In this document: in pieces, positions 1-8,407 of the stretch
How positions within the stretch are numbered: position 1 is the first letter of the stretch
How the letters are laid out: each line of letters starts with the position of its first letter
NCBI GenBank assembly: GCA_963702535.1
Contig: CAVPDG010000004.1
Span: 682,001-746,000 of the forward strand
Reading direction: 5' to 3'
From: CAVPDG01 sp963702535
GTDB lineage: Bacteria > Chloroflexota > Anaerolineae > Anaerolineales > UBA4823
Length of the DNA stretch: 64,000 bases
The notes under the pieces: generated by a model
Database searches by the model: none
What the model saw: the letters and a program-made list of their open reading frames with translations, nothing else
Told to the model about the DNA's origin: nothing
Position numbers and translations under genes: made by a program

Positions 1-680
1 ACTGGGATGCCTTTATCGACAATAGACGATTGCTGGTAGAACTGCATCCAGGGGGCGATGGTCGTGCCGATGATGGTCACAAAGAGGGTCACGTAACCGG
101 CTTCGAGGTGGAAGGAGGGGGTTACGGCGGCTTTGGTCACCTCCACCCAATCTGGGTGCGCCAGGATGCCCGAGGCGATGTATGCCAGGTAAATCGTGCT
201 GGCGACCAGGAAGATGCGCTCGACGGTCTTGTAGCTGCCCTTCAATACCAGCAGCCAGACTAATACTGCAGCCAGGGGCACCGAGATGAATTTGCTGATA
301 TTGAAGAACTCCATGCTGGCAGCCACGCCGGCGAACTCGCTCACCGTGTTTGCCAGGTTGACGAAGACCAGCACCGCCAATATATAGGCTGCGGCGCGCA
401 CCCCCATATTCTCGCGAATCAGGTCCGACAGCCCTTTGCCGGTCACCACGCCCAGCCTGGCGCTCATCTCCTGCACCACGATCAGCGCCACTGCCACCAG
501 TGGCATCATCCACAAGAAGGCATAGCCGTAGTGCGCCCCCGCCACGGAGTAGGTCGTGATCCCACCGGCGTCGTTGTCGACGTTGGCTGTGATGATCCCA
601 GGACCGATGACGCTTAGCAGCAGGATGAGCCGGATGCGGTACGGTCTGAATCTGTTCAAGAACAGGCTGGTGCTCTTCAT
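1..680 (-). CDS. NRAMP-family metal ion transporter (3' part beyond window)
   Basis: The frame opens with ATG at 680 and runs off the window start, so about 226 N-terminal residues are visible. It begins with a short basic segment, then GPGIITANVDNDAGGITTYS in the first membrane segment, followed by several hydrophobic helices. This is the NRAMP/SLC11 layout for proton-coupled Mn2+/Fe2+ or related divalent-metal uptake across the cytoplasmic membrane. The canonical TM1 DPGN metal motif is replaced by DNDAGG, so it belongs to a divergent NRAMP-related branch and its substrate is uncertain. It starts 8 bp after the stop of the MgtE_N/CBS gene, so the two are one operon; this pairing suggests the upstream protein senses the transported ion. 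Confidence 0.85.
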   Translation of the reverse strand, partial: MKSTSLFLNRFRPYRIRLILLLSVIGPGIITANVDNDAGGITTYSVAGAHYGYAFLWMMPLVAVALIVVQEMSARLGVVTGKGLSDLIRENMGVRAAAYILAVLVFVNLANTVSEFAGVAASMEFFNISKFISVPLAAVLVWLLVLKGSYKTVERIFLVASTIYLAYIASGILAHPDWVEVTKAAVTPSFHLEAGYVTLFVTIIGTTIAPWMQFYQQSSIVDKGIP

Positions 681-688
681 ACTCGCAT

Positions 689-1945
689 CTACGTGTAAAA
701 GTGTGGCAGCCGCTTCTTCCAGGCTGTGGGGAGGATCTTATCCAGGGCGTCATCTGCTGTGACAACGCCGCACAGCTTGCCCTCGCTATCCACTACCGGT
801 ACGGCGATCAGGTCGTATTTCGAGACAGCCTGGGCGCAATCGTCCTGGCTCGCTTCCAGGTTCACCGTCACCATGCGGGTTTCCATGATATCCGCAACAC
901 GGGTGGTTGGCTGCGCCAGCACCAGCTCGCGCAGTGAGAACACGCCCTCCAGGCGGTTATCTTCATCGGTTACATAGATGTAGAAGAACACCTCGGCTTC
1001 CTCTGCCTCAGCCCGCAGAACTTGCAGCACCTCCTCAACCGCCATGTGCTTTTGAACGGCGATGTAAGCGGTGGTCATGATGCCGCCCGCCGATTCCTCC
1101 GGGTATTCCAGCAACCTGCGGACATCCGCCGCTTCATCGTCCTCCATCAGATCGAGCAGCTCCTGGCTGCGCTCTTCCGGCAGCTCAGCCAGCAGGTCGG
1201 CGGCTTCGTCTGGCTGCATCTCCTCCAGTACGTCTGCCACACGCTCGTTGGGCATACCTTCCAGCAGGCTTGCCTGGAAATCTGGCTCCACCTCCTCCAG
1301 GGTATCTGCCAGCGTCTCGATGTCCAGCGCTTCCAGGAAGTCACGTCCCTCCTGGCGGGAAAGGTCGCTCAGAATCTCCGCCAGGTCGGCAGGGTGAAGC
1401 TCGGTGAGTTTCTCGCTGGGCACCTTCAGGCGCATCGGCTGGTCGCTGGCGAACAGCTCCACATCCTCCCAGGAGATGATGCCCGGTAGCGAGCCGCGCC
1501 CGCCCCGGCTGGGCAGGCGCTGGTTCAGAAATTTCAAGCCCATGCGCCGCGCCAGTCCCGCCCCGCTGATATCCACATTGGCGACATAGATGCTTTCCCC
1601 AACCCGCACCAGCTCCAGGTCGTTCACCCGCACCACGCGGATGCCGTTGGTATCGATGATCTGTTTATCCAGCACGTCCCGCACCAGGTACAGGTCGTCC
1701 GGGCACGGCTCGTACGGGATCAGGTGTTGGACTTTCCTCTTGAGCGAGATCGCTGGCGCGATCAATACCGCCACGTCATCCATGGATACCGTGAGCTGCT
1801 TTTTGCGTCGCTTGACCACCAGCGCAATCAATCTCGGGTGAGCGATGTCGGTTTTAATGTTGGCAAGCACTTCCAGGATGCTTCCCATGACCTGCCCATC
1901 CACATCGGCTACCGGTCGCCCGATCAAGTCGCTGAGGAATGGCAT
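689..1945 (-). CDS. PRC-barrel/MgtE_N/CBS-domain regulatory protein
   Basis: A 418-residue soluble protein without membrane helices. Residues ~1-150 look like two PRC-barrel-type beta segments (start MPFLSDLIGRPVADVDGQV). Residues ~160-290 are an MgtE N-terminal superhelical domain full of short acidic helices (LHPADLAEIL, LLAELPEERSQELLDLM). Residues ~290-418 form a CBS pair (GGIMTTAYIAV, RVADIMETRMVTV). In MgtE this N-plus-CBS unit is the cytosolic Mg2+ sensor; here the channel domain is absent and an NRAMP-type transporter is the next gene, so a gating or sensing partner role is inferred. The start is supported by GGAGAGGAGG upstream of ATG 1945. Confidence 0.85.
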   Translation of the reverse strand: MPFLSDLIGRPVADVDGQVMGSILEVLANIKTDIAHPRLIALVVKRRKKQLTVSMDDVAVLIAPAISLKRKVQHLIPYEPCPDDLYLVRDVLDKQIIDTNGIRVVRVNDLELVRVGESIYVANVDISGAGLARRMGLKFLNQRLPSRGGRGSLPGIISWEDVELFASDQPMRLKVPSEKLTELHPADLAEILSDLSRQEGRDFLEALDIETLADTLEEVEPDFQASLLEGMPNERVADVLEEMQPDEAADLLAELPEERSQELLDLMEDDEAADVRRLLEYPEESAGGIMTTAYIAVQKHMAVEEVLQVLRAEAEEAEVFFYIYVTDEDNRLEGVFSLRELVLAQPTTRVADIMETRMVTVNLEASQDDCAQAVSKYDLIAVPVVDSEGKLCGVVTADDALDKILPTAWKKRLPHFYT

Positions 1946-2091
1946 AGCACCACCTCCTCTCCCATGAAATACTCGGCTCGCCGGTCAAGGCTGAGCCGAG
2001 TATCACGGGAAGAACGGAATAACCAGAATACTGGGATGCTTACAAGCCTCCAGTCCAATTCCAAATGTCGATCTCTGGCCGGGCGTTCGGC

Positions 2092-2580
2092 TTAATCGCC
2101 TGCTTTAAGCTCTTCTTCGAGCGCTTTTACCTGCTCCTCCGGCAGAGTCGTCTGCAGGATCTTGCCTTGGTAAGGGCGGAAGGAGGCGATAGCCATGCTC
2201 ACATCGCCGCCCTTGACGATCACAAACAGCGCCGATGTGCCCGGTTGCAGGCTTTCGCTGACTTCCTCGATGAACTTCTTGTCGATCCCCAGGTGAAAAG
2301 CCTTGCCCACCAGCGCGCCCAGCCCTGCGCCCACTGCGATGCCCGCCAGCGGGAAGAACAATCCCGCCAGAAGCAAGCCGAGCATACCTCCGCCCAGCGC
2401 CCCGTACTTTGTGCCCGAATCGGTCTGCCCGCGCCGCACAATTTTCCCGTCTGCGTCCTTTGAGATCACCTCGGCGTCTGCCAGGCTCACCTTGCCCAGC
2501 TTCTCCATCTTGCGGATCGACTCGCGCGCCGCCTCGGCTTCTTCCACTTTTTCGAACATGACTACGATTAGATCAGACAT
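2092..2580 (-). CDS. DUF1269 domain protein
   Basis: 162 residues starting MSDLIVVMFEKVEEAEAAR. It has a ferredoxin-like alpha/beta N-terminal half, a Gly/Ala-rich hydrophobic hairpin in the middle (GGGMLGLLLAGLFFPLAGIA, then GLGALVGKAF), and a second alpha/beta half ending in an acidic helix. This is the DUF1269 layout. The function is unknown; the central glycine hairpin suggests membrane association. The start at 2580 is chosen over an in-frame codon at 2595 because GGAGGT lies just upstream. Confidence 0.8.
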   Translation of the reverse strand: MSDLIVVMFEKVEEAEAARESIRKMEKLGKVSLADAEVISKDADGKIVRRGQTDSGTKYGALGGGMLGLLLAGLFFPLAGIAVGAGLGALVGKAFHLGIDKKFIEEVSESLQPGTSALFVIVKGGDVSMAIASFRPYQGKILQTTLPEEQVKALEEELKAGD

Positions 2581-2689
2581 GCTGGACCTCCACAAATGAG
2601 TGATTAGTATTCGGAATTATAATTGTTTTTCATCAGGACTGCTAGAATCTCGCTCGTGTGCAGCAACCTTACCCGGAGCAGGAAATCCA

Positions 2690-3292
2690 ATGCGTCTGCT
2701 TGACTTACTGAAGCAAGAAGCTGTGCAGCGTGGCTTGTTAAGCCCGCTGGCTGAGATCGATGCGCCGGCTGCTTTTGCACTGGTGCGCGAGTTGCCTTAC
2801 CGCCGCGCCAGCGACCGCCGCCCCGAGACGATCCTGCGCGAGTGGCAGGGCACATGCTCGGGCAAGCACTATTTGCTCCAGGCGTTGTTTGCCGAGCTGG
2901 GCTTGTCTTCCCAGATCATCGCCTGCACCACGGTGGTGCCCGTCGATCGCCGCGACGTGCCGGAACACCTGATCCCCCTGTACGAATCGGCTAACTGCCG
3001 CTTTGTCGATGTCCACAACTACTTGCGGGTGGCTTTGCCCTCCGGCGGGGAAATGGTTGTCGACGCCACCTGGCCTCTCTCCGCCGCAAAAGCCGGTCTC
3101 ACCGTCAACCCCGCTTTTATCCTGGGTCAGGACCAGCAGATTTCTGCCGAGCCGCTGCAAAGCTGGCCCATCCCGCCCGGTCGTGACCCCCAGGATTTCA
3201 AAGATGAGCTCTTGCGGACACATTTCACCTCCGCTGAACTGCTTTTTCGTGAGGAAGTCATCCGCGCCTTAGGCGAGAGAACATCGTCATGA
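2690..3292 (+). CDS. Transglutaminase-like hypothetical protein
   Basis: About 200 residues from ATG 2690 (GGAGCAGG upstream); an in-frame start at 2600 would add an unlikely leader. The central part reads REWQGTCSGKHYLLQALFAELG, then a conserved V-D-V-H-N-Y and later VVDATWPL. The order Cys (TCSGKH), His (DVHNY), Asp (VVDATW) matches the Cys-His-Asp arrangement of transglutaminase-like/arylamine-acetyltransferase-fold proteins. No specific family is recognised. It is divergently placed from the DUF1269 gene. Confidence 0.55.
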   Translation: MRLLDLLKQEAVQRGLLSPLAEIDAPAAFALVRELPYRRASDRRPETILREWQGTCSGKHYLLQALFAELGLSSQIIACTTVVPVDRRDVPEHLIPLYESANCRFVDVHNYLRVALPSGGEMVVDATWPLSAAKAGLTVNPAFILGQDQQISAEPLQSWPIPPGRDPQDFKDELLRTHFTSAELLFREEVIRALGERTSS

Positions 3293-3304
3293 TATTAAAG
3301 CACA

Positions 3305-3333
3305 CCGTCCCGGAGAATGACTCCCCGGGACGG
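3305..3333. terminator. Hairpin between convergent genes
   Basis: A perfect 9-bp stem CCGTCCCGG/CCGGGACGG with an 11-nt loop lies between the transglutaminase-like gene and the convergent cold-shock gene. There is no strong T tract on either side (minus side reads GCTTTAATAT), so a shared weak terminator is inferred. Confidence 0.5.
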
Positions 3334-3408
3334 CGGGTAATGGGTTATTTAGTTCTTGTGGAGTGGAACTGTGGCTGCTTGTGCTGCCAGCTTACCACCC
3401 GCAAGCAA

Positions 3409-3621
3409 TCAGTTGAGCGGCGTTACGTTCGCAGCCTGCAGGCCCTTGGGACCCTTCTCAACGGTGAATTCAACTTTCTGACCTTCCATGAGGTTGCGGT
3501 ACCCATCGGTCGTGATGGCAGAATAGTGGACGAAGACGTCCTCTCCACCTTCGCGAGCGATGAAGCCGTAACCCTTGCTCCCGTTGAACCACTTGACTGT
3601 GCCGACGATTTGTTCAGACAT
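3409..3621 (-). CDS. Cold-shock protein (CspA family)
   Basis: 70 residues, the usual length of a single cold-shock domain. MSEQIVGTVKWFNGSKGYGF carries RNP1 (KGYGFI) and VFVHY is RNP2, the single-strand nucleic-acid-binding motifs. Cold-shock proteins act as RNA chaperones in the cytoplasm. The start at 3621 is chosen because AAGGAG lies about 10 bases upstream; a longer in-frame leader to 3678 is probably 5' UTR. The gene is monocistronic, with a long leader that contains a hairpin. Confidence 0.95.
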   Translation of the reverse strand: MSEQIVGTVKWFNGSKGYGFIAREGGEDVFVHYSAITTDGYRNLMEGQKVEFTVEKGPKGLQAANVTPLN

Positions 3622-3690
3622 TTCTTTAATACTCCTTGTTTGGTTTATGTTGATGCTGCTTGTGTTACTTCGGAGCATTTAAAGAAATCT

Positions 3691-3714
3691 GACCCAGGAA
3701 TTGCTCCTTGGGTC
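3691..3714 (-). promoter_or_regulatory. Hairpin in the cold-shock gene leader
   Basis: GACCCAGGA and TCCTTGGGTC form a bulged stem-loop upstream of the cold-shock start. Read on the minus strand it is followed by AGATTTCTTT. It could terminate transcription from the decayed genes upstream or be a structured 5' UTR element of the cold-shock mRNA. Confidence 0.35.
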
Positions 3715-3861
3715 ATCGTCTTTCTTACGTCCAACGGTAACTTATTGGCATCCTAACTCAAAAATCTTATCATCAATATCCTGTTCTGTCAATGATTTTT
3801 GAATAACTGCTTGTCGGTATCCTTCTTTACCAACTTCGGTGCTCCCAAATTTTATTAGGAG

Positions 3862-4140
3862 CTACTTTGGCTTGAAATCGAAGTCCAGGTCAATCGCTTC
3901 CTGGTCCGTTACGTGTCCATCTACGACCAGATATGCTGTCTGCCCATCCAGGTGGATCGTATAGCTGATCGGGTCACTGACAAGTCCTTCAGCGTCGGCG
4001 GTGATGATATAGTCCAACCCGGAAGCATCGGTAACCACTGCCTGCCAGATTCCGCTGAATCGTCTCTGGCTTCATCGATCAGATAACCCGCCTCCCACAC
4101 GCTCCAGGCTCCATTAAAATTGTCCTTCGTCGAAAAGGGA
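3862..4140 (-). pseudogene. Chimeric remnant of the two secreted-protein genes next door
   Basis: Translation of this gene-free stretch gives, in one frame, an N-terminal part (FNGAWSVWEAG...DEARDD) resembling the C-terminal part of the secreted-protein remnant at 4588-5280 (INGVWDTWDTDF...EERQD). After a +1 shift near 4050 it gives GIWQAVVTDASGLDYIIT... ending DLDFDFKPK. The second part closely matches the C-terminus of the lipoprotein at 4141-4569 (GIWETVLTDASGVDYIVT...NLDFDFKPK). It begins directly after that lipoprotein's stop codon. The two neighbours therefore appear to have been duplicated and then fused and decayed. Confidence 0.7.
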
Positions 4141-4569
4141 TCATTTAGGTTTAAAATCGAAATCCAGGTTTATAGCCTCTTTATCAGTAACCGTTCCATT
4201 CTCCACAAAGTACACTTTCATGTCTTCTAGATGTAAAGTATAACTTATCGGTACGCTTAAGTAGTCCTGGGCTTCAGCAGTAACAATATAATCGACGCCG
4301 GATGCGTCTGTTAATACGGTCTCCCAAATTCCATCCCCTTTGCGATTAATGACAATCGCCTCCCATCCCGCGGGAGTATGAATGTGAACACTCACCAGGA
4401 CGTTTTCTGTTACACCTGTAATATTACCGGTAATTAATGGCTGTAGCGGCTCAGGCTGTTTTATGAAACTTGTGGAAGTTGCTGTAGGGGCTAAAGTTGC
4501 TAGCTGACCGCAACTTGCCAAAGTTATTGAAAGTACTATGAGGAGAAGTACTGGTCTAGATGTATACAT
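4141..4569 (-). CDS. Small lipoprotein of unknown function
   Basis: 142 residues with a lipoprotein signal (MYTSRPVLLLIVLSITLASC, lipobox L-A-S-C), a short Thr/Ser/Pro linker and a beta-rich domain (NITGVTENVLVSVHIH, TPAGWEAIVI, DASGVDYIVTAEA, YTLHLEDMKVYFVENG). The last part resembles a carboxypeptidase-regulatory/Ig-like beta sandwich. It should be anchored on the outer face of the cytoplasmic membrane. Base composition is visibly more AT-rich than the flanks, and a decayed second copy of its C-terminus follows, suggesting acquired or fast-evolving DNA. Confidence 0.6.
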   Translation of the reverse strand: MYTSRPVLLLIVLSITLASCGQLATLAPTATSTSFIKQPEPLQPLITGNITGVTENVLVSVHIHTPAGWEAIVINRKGDGIWETVLTDASGVDYIVTAEAQDYLSVPISYTLHLEDMKVYFVENGTVTDKEAINLDFDFKPK

Positions 4570-4587
4570 ATGTAATTTGCCATGTGA

Positions 4588-5280
4588 TTATTTCCGAAGA
4601 AGAGGTAGATAAATTACTGGCGAAGAAATAATAAAGTAATTGTACTGGGCCTTCATCTCGAGCTTGTATGGAGCGTCTTGTCTTTCCTCTGATACGAAGT
4701 CTGTATCCCATGTATCCCAAACCCCGTTAATTCGTAAAAATCCTTTGTCAAAAGCCGACGGTGGCAAGGTTGGGTGAATTTCGTTAGCCGTATAAATCTC
4801 GCCTCTATTATATCCATTATCAGCATTAATAAAACCAAGGGTCGCCTGCCGTAAAACTGCCCAACTACTACCCCCAAGAAAATACAAAGCCTTCCACATG
4901 GCAATATCGGGATCATAGTAAACTCGGGTTTCAACAAATGACCCACTTGTGATTGGATACTGATCAAAAAGGATAATTTGACCCCCAATGAACGATCCAG
5001 ATACATAAACACTCTGCCTGTCATCTCTCCATGAATTTTCTTTCCACCCTGCCTCTATCCAATTGTTCCCATTGTCCGCATAAACTCGTTCCGCAACAAA
5101 CTGGTTCATACTACCGTCGTGCGTTACACCAGGGTTAGCAACCGTGTTACGCCCCCAAACCCCTTGATTATCCTGAAAAGTCTTCGGTCCGGCATAGTGA
5201 TAAAGTCCTGGTGTAAGTAGAGTTGCATCATCTGGACTACTGCCAGGTCCTAACAGATCGATGTAATCGGCAAGTCCGTT
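4588..5280 (-). pseudogene. 5'-truncated secreted protein with C-terminal LPLLRK tail
   Basis: An open frame runs from the base after the stop of the PLP decarboxylase (5281) to 4588. The first ATG is at 5109, but protein-like sequence continues upstream of it (NGLADYIDLLGPGSSPDD, LTPGLYHYAGP). There is no signal peptide. The product is a beta-rich, Trp/Tyr/Gly-rich surface-protein C-terminus ending in VIYLPLLRK. It lies in the same frame as the decarboxylase, separated only by that gene's TAA. The 5' end of the secreted-protein gene was evidently lost at this junction, so I call it a remnant. Confidence 0.65.
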
Positions 5281-6633
5281 TTATTGCGTATGCTTTCGCG
5301 CCAGGCGAAGGATAGCATCCAAGGAAACTTCCCGGTCCTCGTCGCTCGTCGCCCAGGAGGATACGCTGATGCGCATGGCTGCCCTACCCTGCCAGAAGGT
5401 GCCGCCGCACCAGCACGTCCCGTCCTGCTGTAGGCTTGCTATTACCCGCCGCGTGGTCTCATCATCCCCAAACGAGACCAGCACCTGGTTGATGACCACG
5501 TCGTTCAGGATCTCGTAGCCGGCTGCTTTCAATCCCTCGGCAAACTGGGTGGCCTGGTGGCAGGTGCGCTCGATCATCTCCTCCAGCCCTTCCCTGCCCA
5601 AGGAGCGGAGAGCCGCCCACACTTCCACGCCGCGCGCCCGCCGCGAGAGCTCCGGTACGTTCTCGTCGGGCTCGCGCTGTTCGCTCTTCATGAGATACGC
5701 TGCTCGCGCCGTCATCGCCGCCCGCAGGTGGCTCGCCTCGCGCACGAAGACCAGACCGCTGTCGTAGGGCACGTTCAGCCACTTGTGCGCATCCGTCGCC
5801 CAGGAGTCCGCCTGCGCATATCCCGCCATCAGGTGGGCGCGCTGCGGCGCCGCCGCAGCCCACAAGCCGAACGCCCCGTCCACGTGCACCCAGGCGCCCG
5901 CCGCGTGGGCAATGGGGATGATCTTTTCCGCCGGGTCGAATCCCCCGGTGTTCACGTTGCCCGCTTGCAGGCACACGATGCTCGGACCGGTGATATGTGG
6001 CAGCGCCTCCGCTCGCATGCGCCCCTGCCCGTCGACCGGCACGCGCACCACCCGCTCGCGCCCCAGCCCCAGGTGGCTCAGCGCCTTGAGCACACTGACA
6101 TGCACTTCGTCGCCAACGATCACCGTGATCGGCGGCGCGCCGAACAATCCCTGCGCCTCCACATCCCAGCTTTCTTTTTGCAGCACGGCATGCCGGGCGG
6201 CGGATAGTCCGGAAAAGTTCGCCATCGTCGCCCCGGTCACAAAGCCGCCGCCGCAACCCGCCGGCAGCCGCAGCACATCGACCAGCCATCTCAGGCTGAT
6301 GTCCTCCAGCGCGGCTGAGATGGGCGAAGCCACGCGCATCCCGGCGTCCTGGTCCCACGCCCCAGCCAGCCAGTTGCATGCCAGGGATGCCGGCAGCGAG
6401 CCGCCCATCACGAACCCGAAGAAGCGTCCCCCCGCGCTTGCCACCGTCGCCGGCGAGCCGATCTCATCCAACAGGCGCAGCACGCTCTGCGCATCGCTGG
6501 GTTTCTCCGGCATGGGCGTGTCCAGCAGGGCGAGGCGCTCCAGGTCTTCTGGCGAAGGCGCCACCCGCCGTTCTTTCAATCCGTCGAGATAGTTGCTTGC
6601 CCGTTCTGCGGCATCTATAAGCAGGTCATTCAT
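5281..6633 (-). CDS. PLP-dependent group II decarboxylase
   Basis: 450 residues of the fold-type I decarboxylase family (aromatic-L-amino-acid, glutamate and diaminobutyrate decarboxylases). The PLP lysine is K284 in TDAHKWLNVPYDSG. Upstream motifs include GGGFVTGATMANFSGLSAAR (phosphate and substrate loop) and VHVDGAFGLWAA (the pyridine-nitrogen Asp). The substrate cannot be told from sequence alone. The start has AAGGAA upstream. It is followed without a gap by the truncated secreted-protein frame; the next gene upstream in the same orientation is the haemolysin-III protein. Confidence 0.9.
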   Translation of the reverse strand: MNDLLIDAAERASNYLDGLKERRVAPSPEDLERLALLDTPMPEKPSDAQSVLRLLDEIGSPATVASAGGRFFGFVMGGSLPASLACNWLAGAWDQDAGMRVASPISAALEDISLRWLVDVLRLPAGCGGGFVTGATMANFSGLSAARHAVLQKESWDVEAQGLFGAPPITVIVGDEVHVSVLKALSHLGLGRERVVRVPVDGQGRMRAEALPHITGPSIVCLQAGNVNTGGFDPAEKIIPIAHAAGAWVHVDGAFGLWAAAAPQRAHLMAGYAQADSWATDAHKWLNVPYDSGLVFVREASHLRAAMTARAAYLMKSEQREPDENVPELSRRARGVEVWAALRSLGREGLEEMIERTCHQATQFAEGLKAAGYEILNDVVINQVLVSFGDDETTRRVIASLQQDGTCWCGGTFWQGRAAMRISVSSWATSDEDREVSLDAILRLARKHTQ

Positions 6634-6664
6634 TGGCTTGTTTCCTTAAGATGATCACCGGGTC

Positions 6665-7321
6665 TTACATCACGATGGGGTGCGGTGCGATAAACGCCGC
6701 CATGATAATGAAGTGGCACAAGCAGCCCAGGATCACAAAGATATGCCACACTTCATGGAAGCCGAACACGTCGGGGTAGAAATCCAGCTTCTTCGTGATG
6801 TAAACGATCGCCCCCAGCGTGAAGAACAGTCCCCCCAGCAGCAGCCAGACCCATGCCCACACGGGCATGCTGGTGAAGATCTCTTTCACGCCGAACAATG
6901 CCAGCCAGCCCATCAGCAGGTAGATGCCCGCTGTGAGCCAGCGCGGGGCGTTGATGAACACCAGCTTGGCGCAGATCCCCGCAATTGCCAGCGCCCAGAT
7001 CAAAGCCACCATGCCCCACTGCCAGAACCCGCTGAAGTAGTGCAGGCAGATCGGGGTATAGGTGCCGGCGATCAGCAGGTAGATGGCGGAATGATCCAGC
7101 TTGCGCAGCAGCTTCATCACCTGCGGTCTGGCTCTGACCAGGTGGTACGTGGCGCTGGCGGTGAACATCAAGATCAGGCTCAAGCCATACACGGTCAGCG
7201 AGGCTTCTTTAATTAGGCTGCCGCGGCTGATGATCCACAGCAGCACCAGTCCGAGAGCCGCAGCGATCGCCGCTCCCAGGTGAGTCAATCCGTTTACCGG
7301 CTCGCGCAATTTTTTCAGCAT
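6665..7321 (-). CDS. Haemolysin III / PAQR family membrane protein
   Basis: 218 residues with about seven hydrophobic helices. Family marks are REPVNGLTHLGAAIAA at the N-terminus, SATYHLV, KLDHSAIYLLIAGTYTP and, near the end, FHEVWHIFVILG. The three His/Asp-containing motifs (S..YH, D..A, H..H) are the predicted zinc site of this superfamily. Physiological role in bacteria is poorly known. AGGGAAATC precedes ATG 7321. Confidence 0.93.
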   Translation of the reverse strand: MLKKLREPVNGLTHLGAAIAAALGLVLLWIISRGSLIKEASLTVYGLSLILMFTASATYHLVRARPQVMKLLRKLDHSAIYLLIAGTYTPICLHYFSGFWQWGMVALIWALAIAGICAKLVFINAPRWLTAGIYLLMGWLALFGVKEIFTSMPVWAWVWLLLGGLFFTLGAIVYITKKLDFYPDVFGFHEVWHIFVILGCLCHFIIMAAFIAPHPIVM

Positions 7322-7350
7322 GATTTCCCTATCCAGGTTCTTTATCTTTA

Positions 7351-7451
7351 GGACTTACGCAGTTCGGTCAAGGGTTACACCCGTTGCTCTGATTTTGACC
7401 CCGCTTCAATTGCGTAACTCTAATATATACACCGTTGCACTGATTTTACCC
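7351..7451. repeat. Short inverted/direct repeat patch, MITE-like
   Basis: ACTTACGCAGTT (about 7352) is nearly inverted by AATTGCGTAACT (about 7408), and an imperfect ~24-bp direct repeat (ACACCCGTTGCTCTGATTTT at 7377 and ACACCGTTGCACTGATTTT at 7429) overlaps it. Ends reading GGACTTACGCA are common in insertion sequences, so this may be a tiny non-autonomous element or a scar. No coding content. Confidence 0.35.
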
Positions 7452-7551
7452 GAGAAACGCGGGCGGAAAAGGACGGACGTGGTAAACTTATTTTGATAAG
7501 TACTGCGCGGGCGTACGCAGTCCCATATCCAGCCCGCAAGGAGGAAATCTC

Positions 7552-8407
7552 ATGCAGCTTGTCACAGATAGCGCCGCCGACCTCTCGCCAGAGCAGGCAG
7601 CCAGCCTCGATTGTCATATCATGCCCTTGACGCTCACCCTGGACGGCAAGGTTTATCAGAGCGGGGTAGACCTGGAGCCTGCCGAGTTCTACGCCCTGCT
7701 GGAGAGCACAGATAGCTTCCCATCCACCTCGCAGCCATCCGCCGGCGATTTTGCCACCCTGTATCGCAAGCTCGCCCAGGATCGATCCCGAGATCCTCTC
7801 CGTTCACATCTCCTCCGGCTTGAGCGGCACCTTGAACTCTGCCCGTCTCGGCGCCGAGCTGGTTCCCGAAGCCCGCGTCACTTTCTTCGATTCGCTGACC
7901 CTCTCCTCGCCGCTGGGTTGGATGGTGGAAGCCGCCGCGCGCCTGATCCGCGCCGGGTACACAACCGATGCCATCACCGAGCGCCTGCGGATGATCCAGG
8001 CGCGCACGCAGGGCTACTTCACTCTCAACAGCTTGAAATACCTGGTGCATGGCGGGCGCATCAGTCATATTCGCGGTCTGATGGCTTCCATGCTTAAGAT
8101 CAGGCCAATTATCGGTCCAGAGAAGGAGCATGGCGTCTACCTCTCCTTCGGTCAGGAGATCACATTCAACCGCGCCCTGCAGCGCATACCGGAGATCGTC
8201 GCCCGGCAATTCGCCCCCGGCTCAGCTTTGCGGGTGCAGCTTCTCCACGGTCAGAACCTGCCCGCTGTCGAGCTATTGCGCCAGGCGATGAGCAACAAGT
8301 TCGAGTGCATCTTCGATCCGGTTTCCGTTGTCTCACCAGCCCTGGGGGCGCACACCGGTCCCAGCATTGTCGGTTTGGCGGTTGGAGACCCGCAAGTTTT
8401 TGAATGA
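7552..8407 (+). CDS. DegV family fatty-acid-binding protein (frameshifted)
   Basis: Two overlapping frames together give one full DegV protein of about 284 residues. The first part reads MQLVTDSAADLSPEQAA and holds STSQPSAGDF (fatty-acid carboxylate-binding region). The second part starts at DPEILSVHISSGLSGTLNSA and includes KYLVHGGRIS and LKIRPII. The frame changes by one base near 7781-7790 (CAGGATCGATCCCGAG), an apparent 1-bp insertion. DegV (FakB-like) proteins present fatty acids to a kinase. AAGGAGG precedes the start, and the stop overlaps the ATG of the sensor kinase (ATGA), indicating translational coupling. Confidence 0.85.

Noticed and set aside
13..765. 250-residue minus-strand frame at the window start
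   Set aside because: It spans the NRAMP start and the end of the MgtE_N/CBS gene in a different frame; the NRAMP frame has real membrane helices.
5462..6379. Long alternative frames within the PLP decarboxylase
   Set aside because: Arg/Ala/Gly-rich nonsense translation overlapping a complete, motif-rich enzyme gene.
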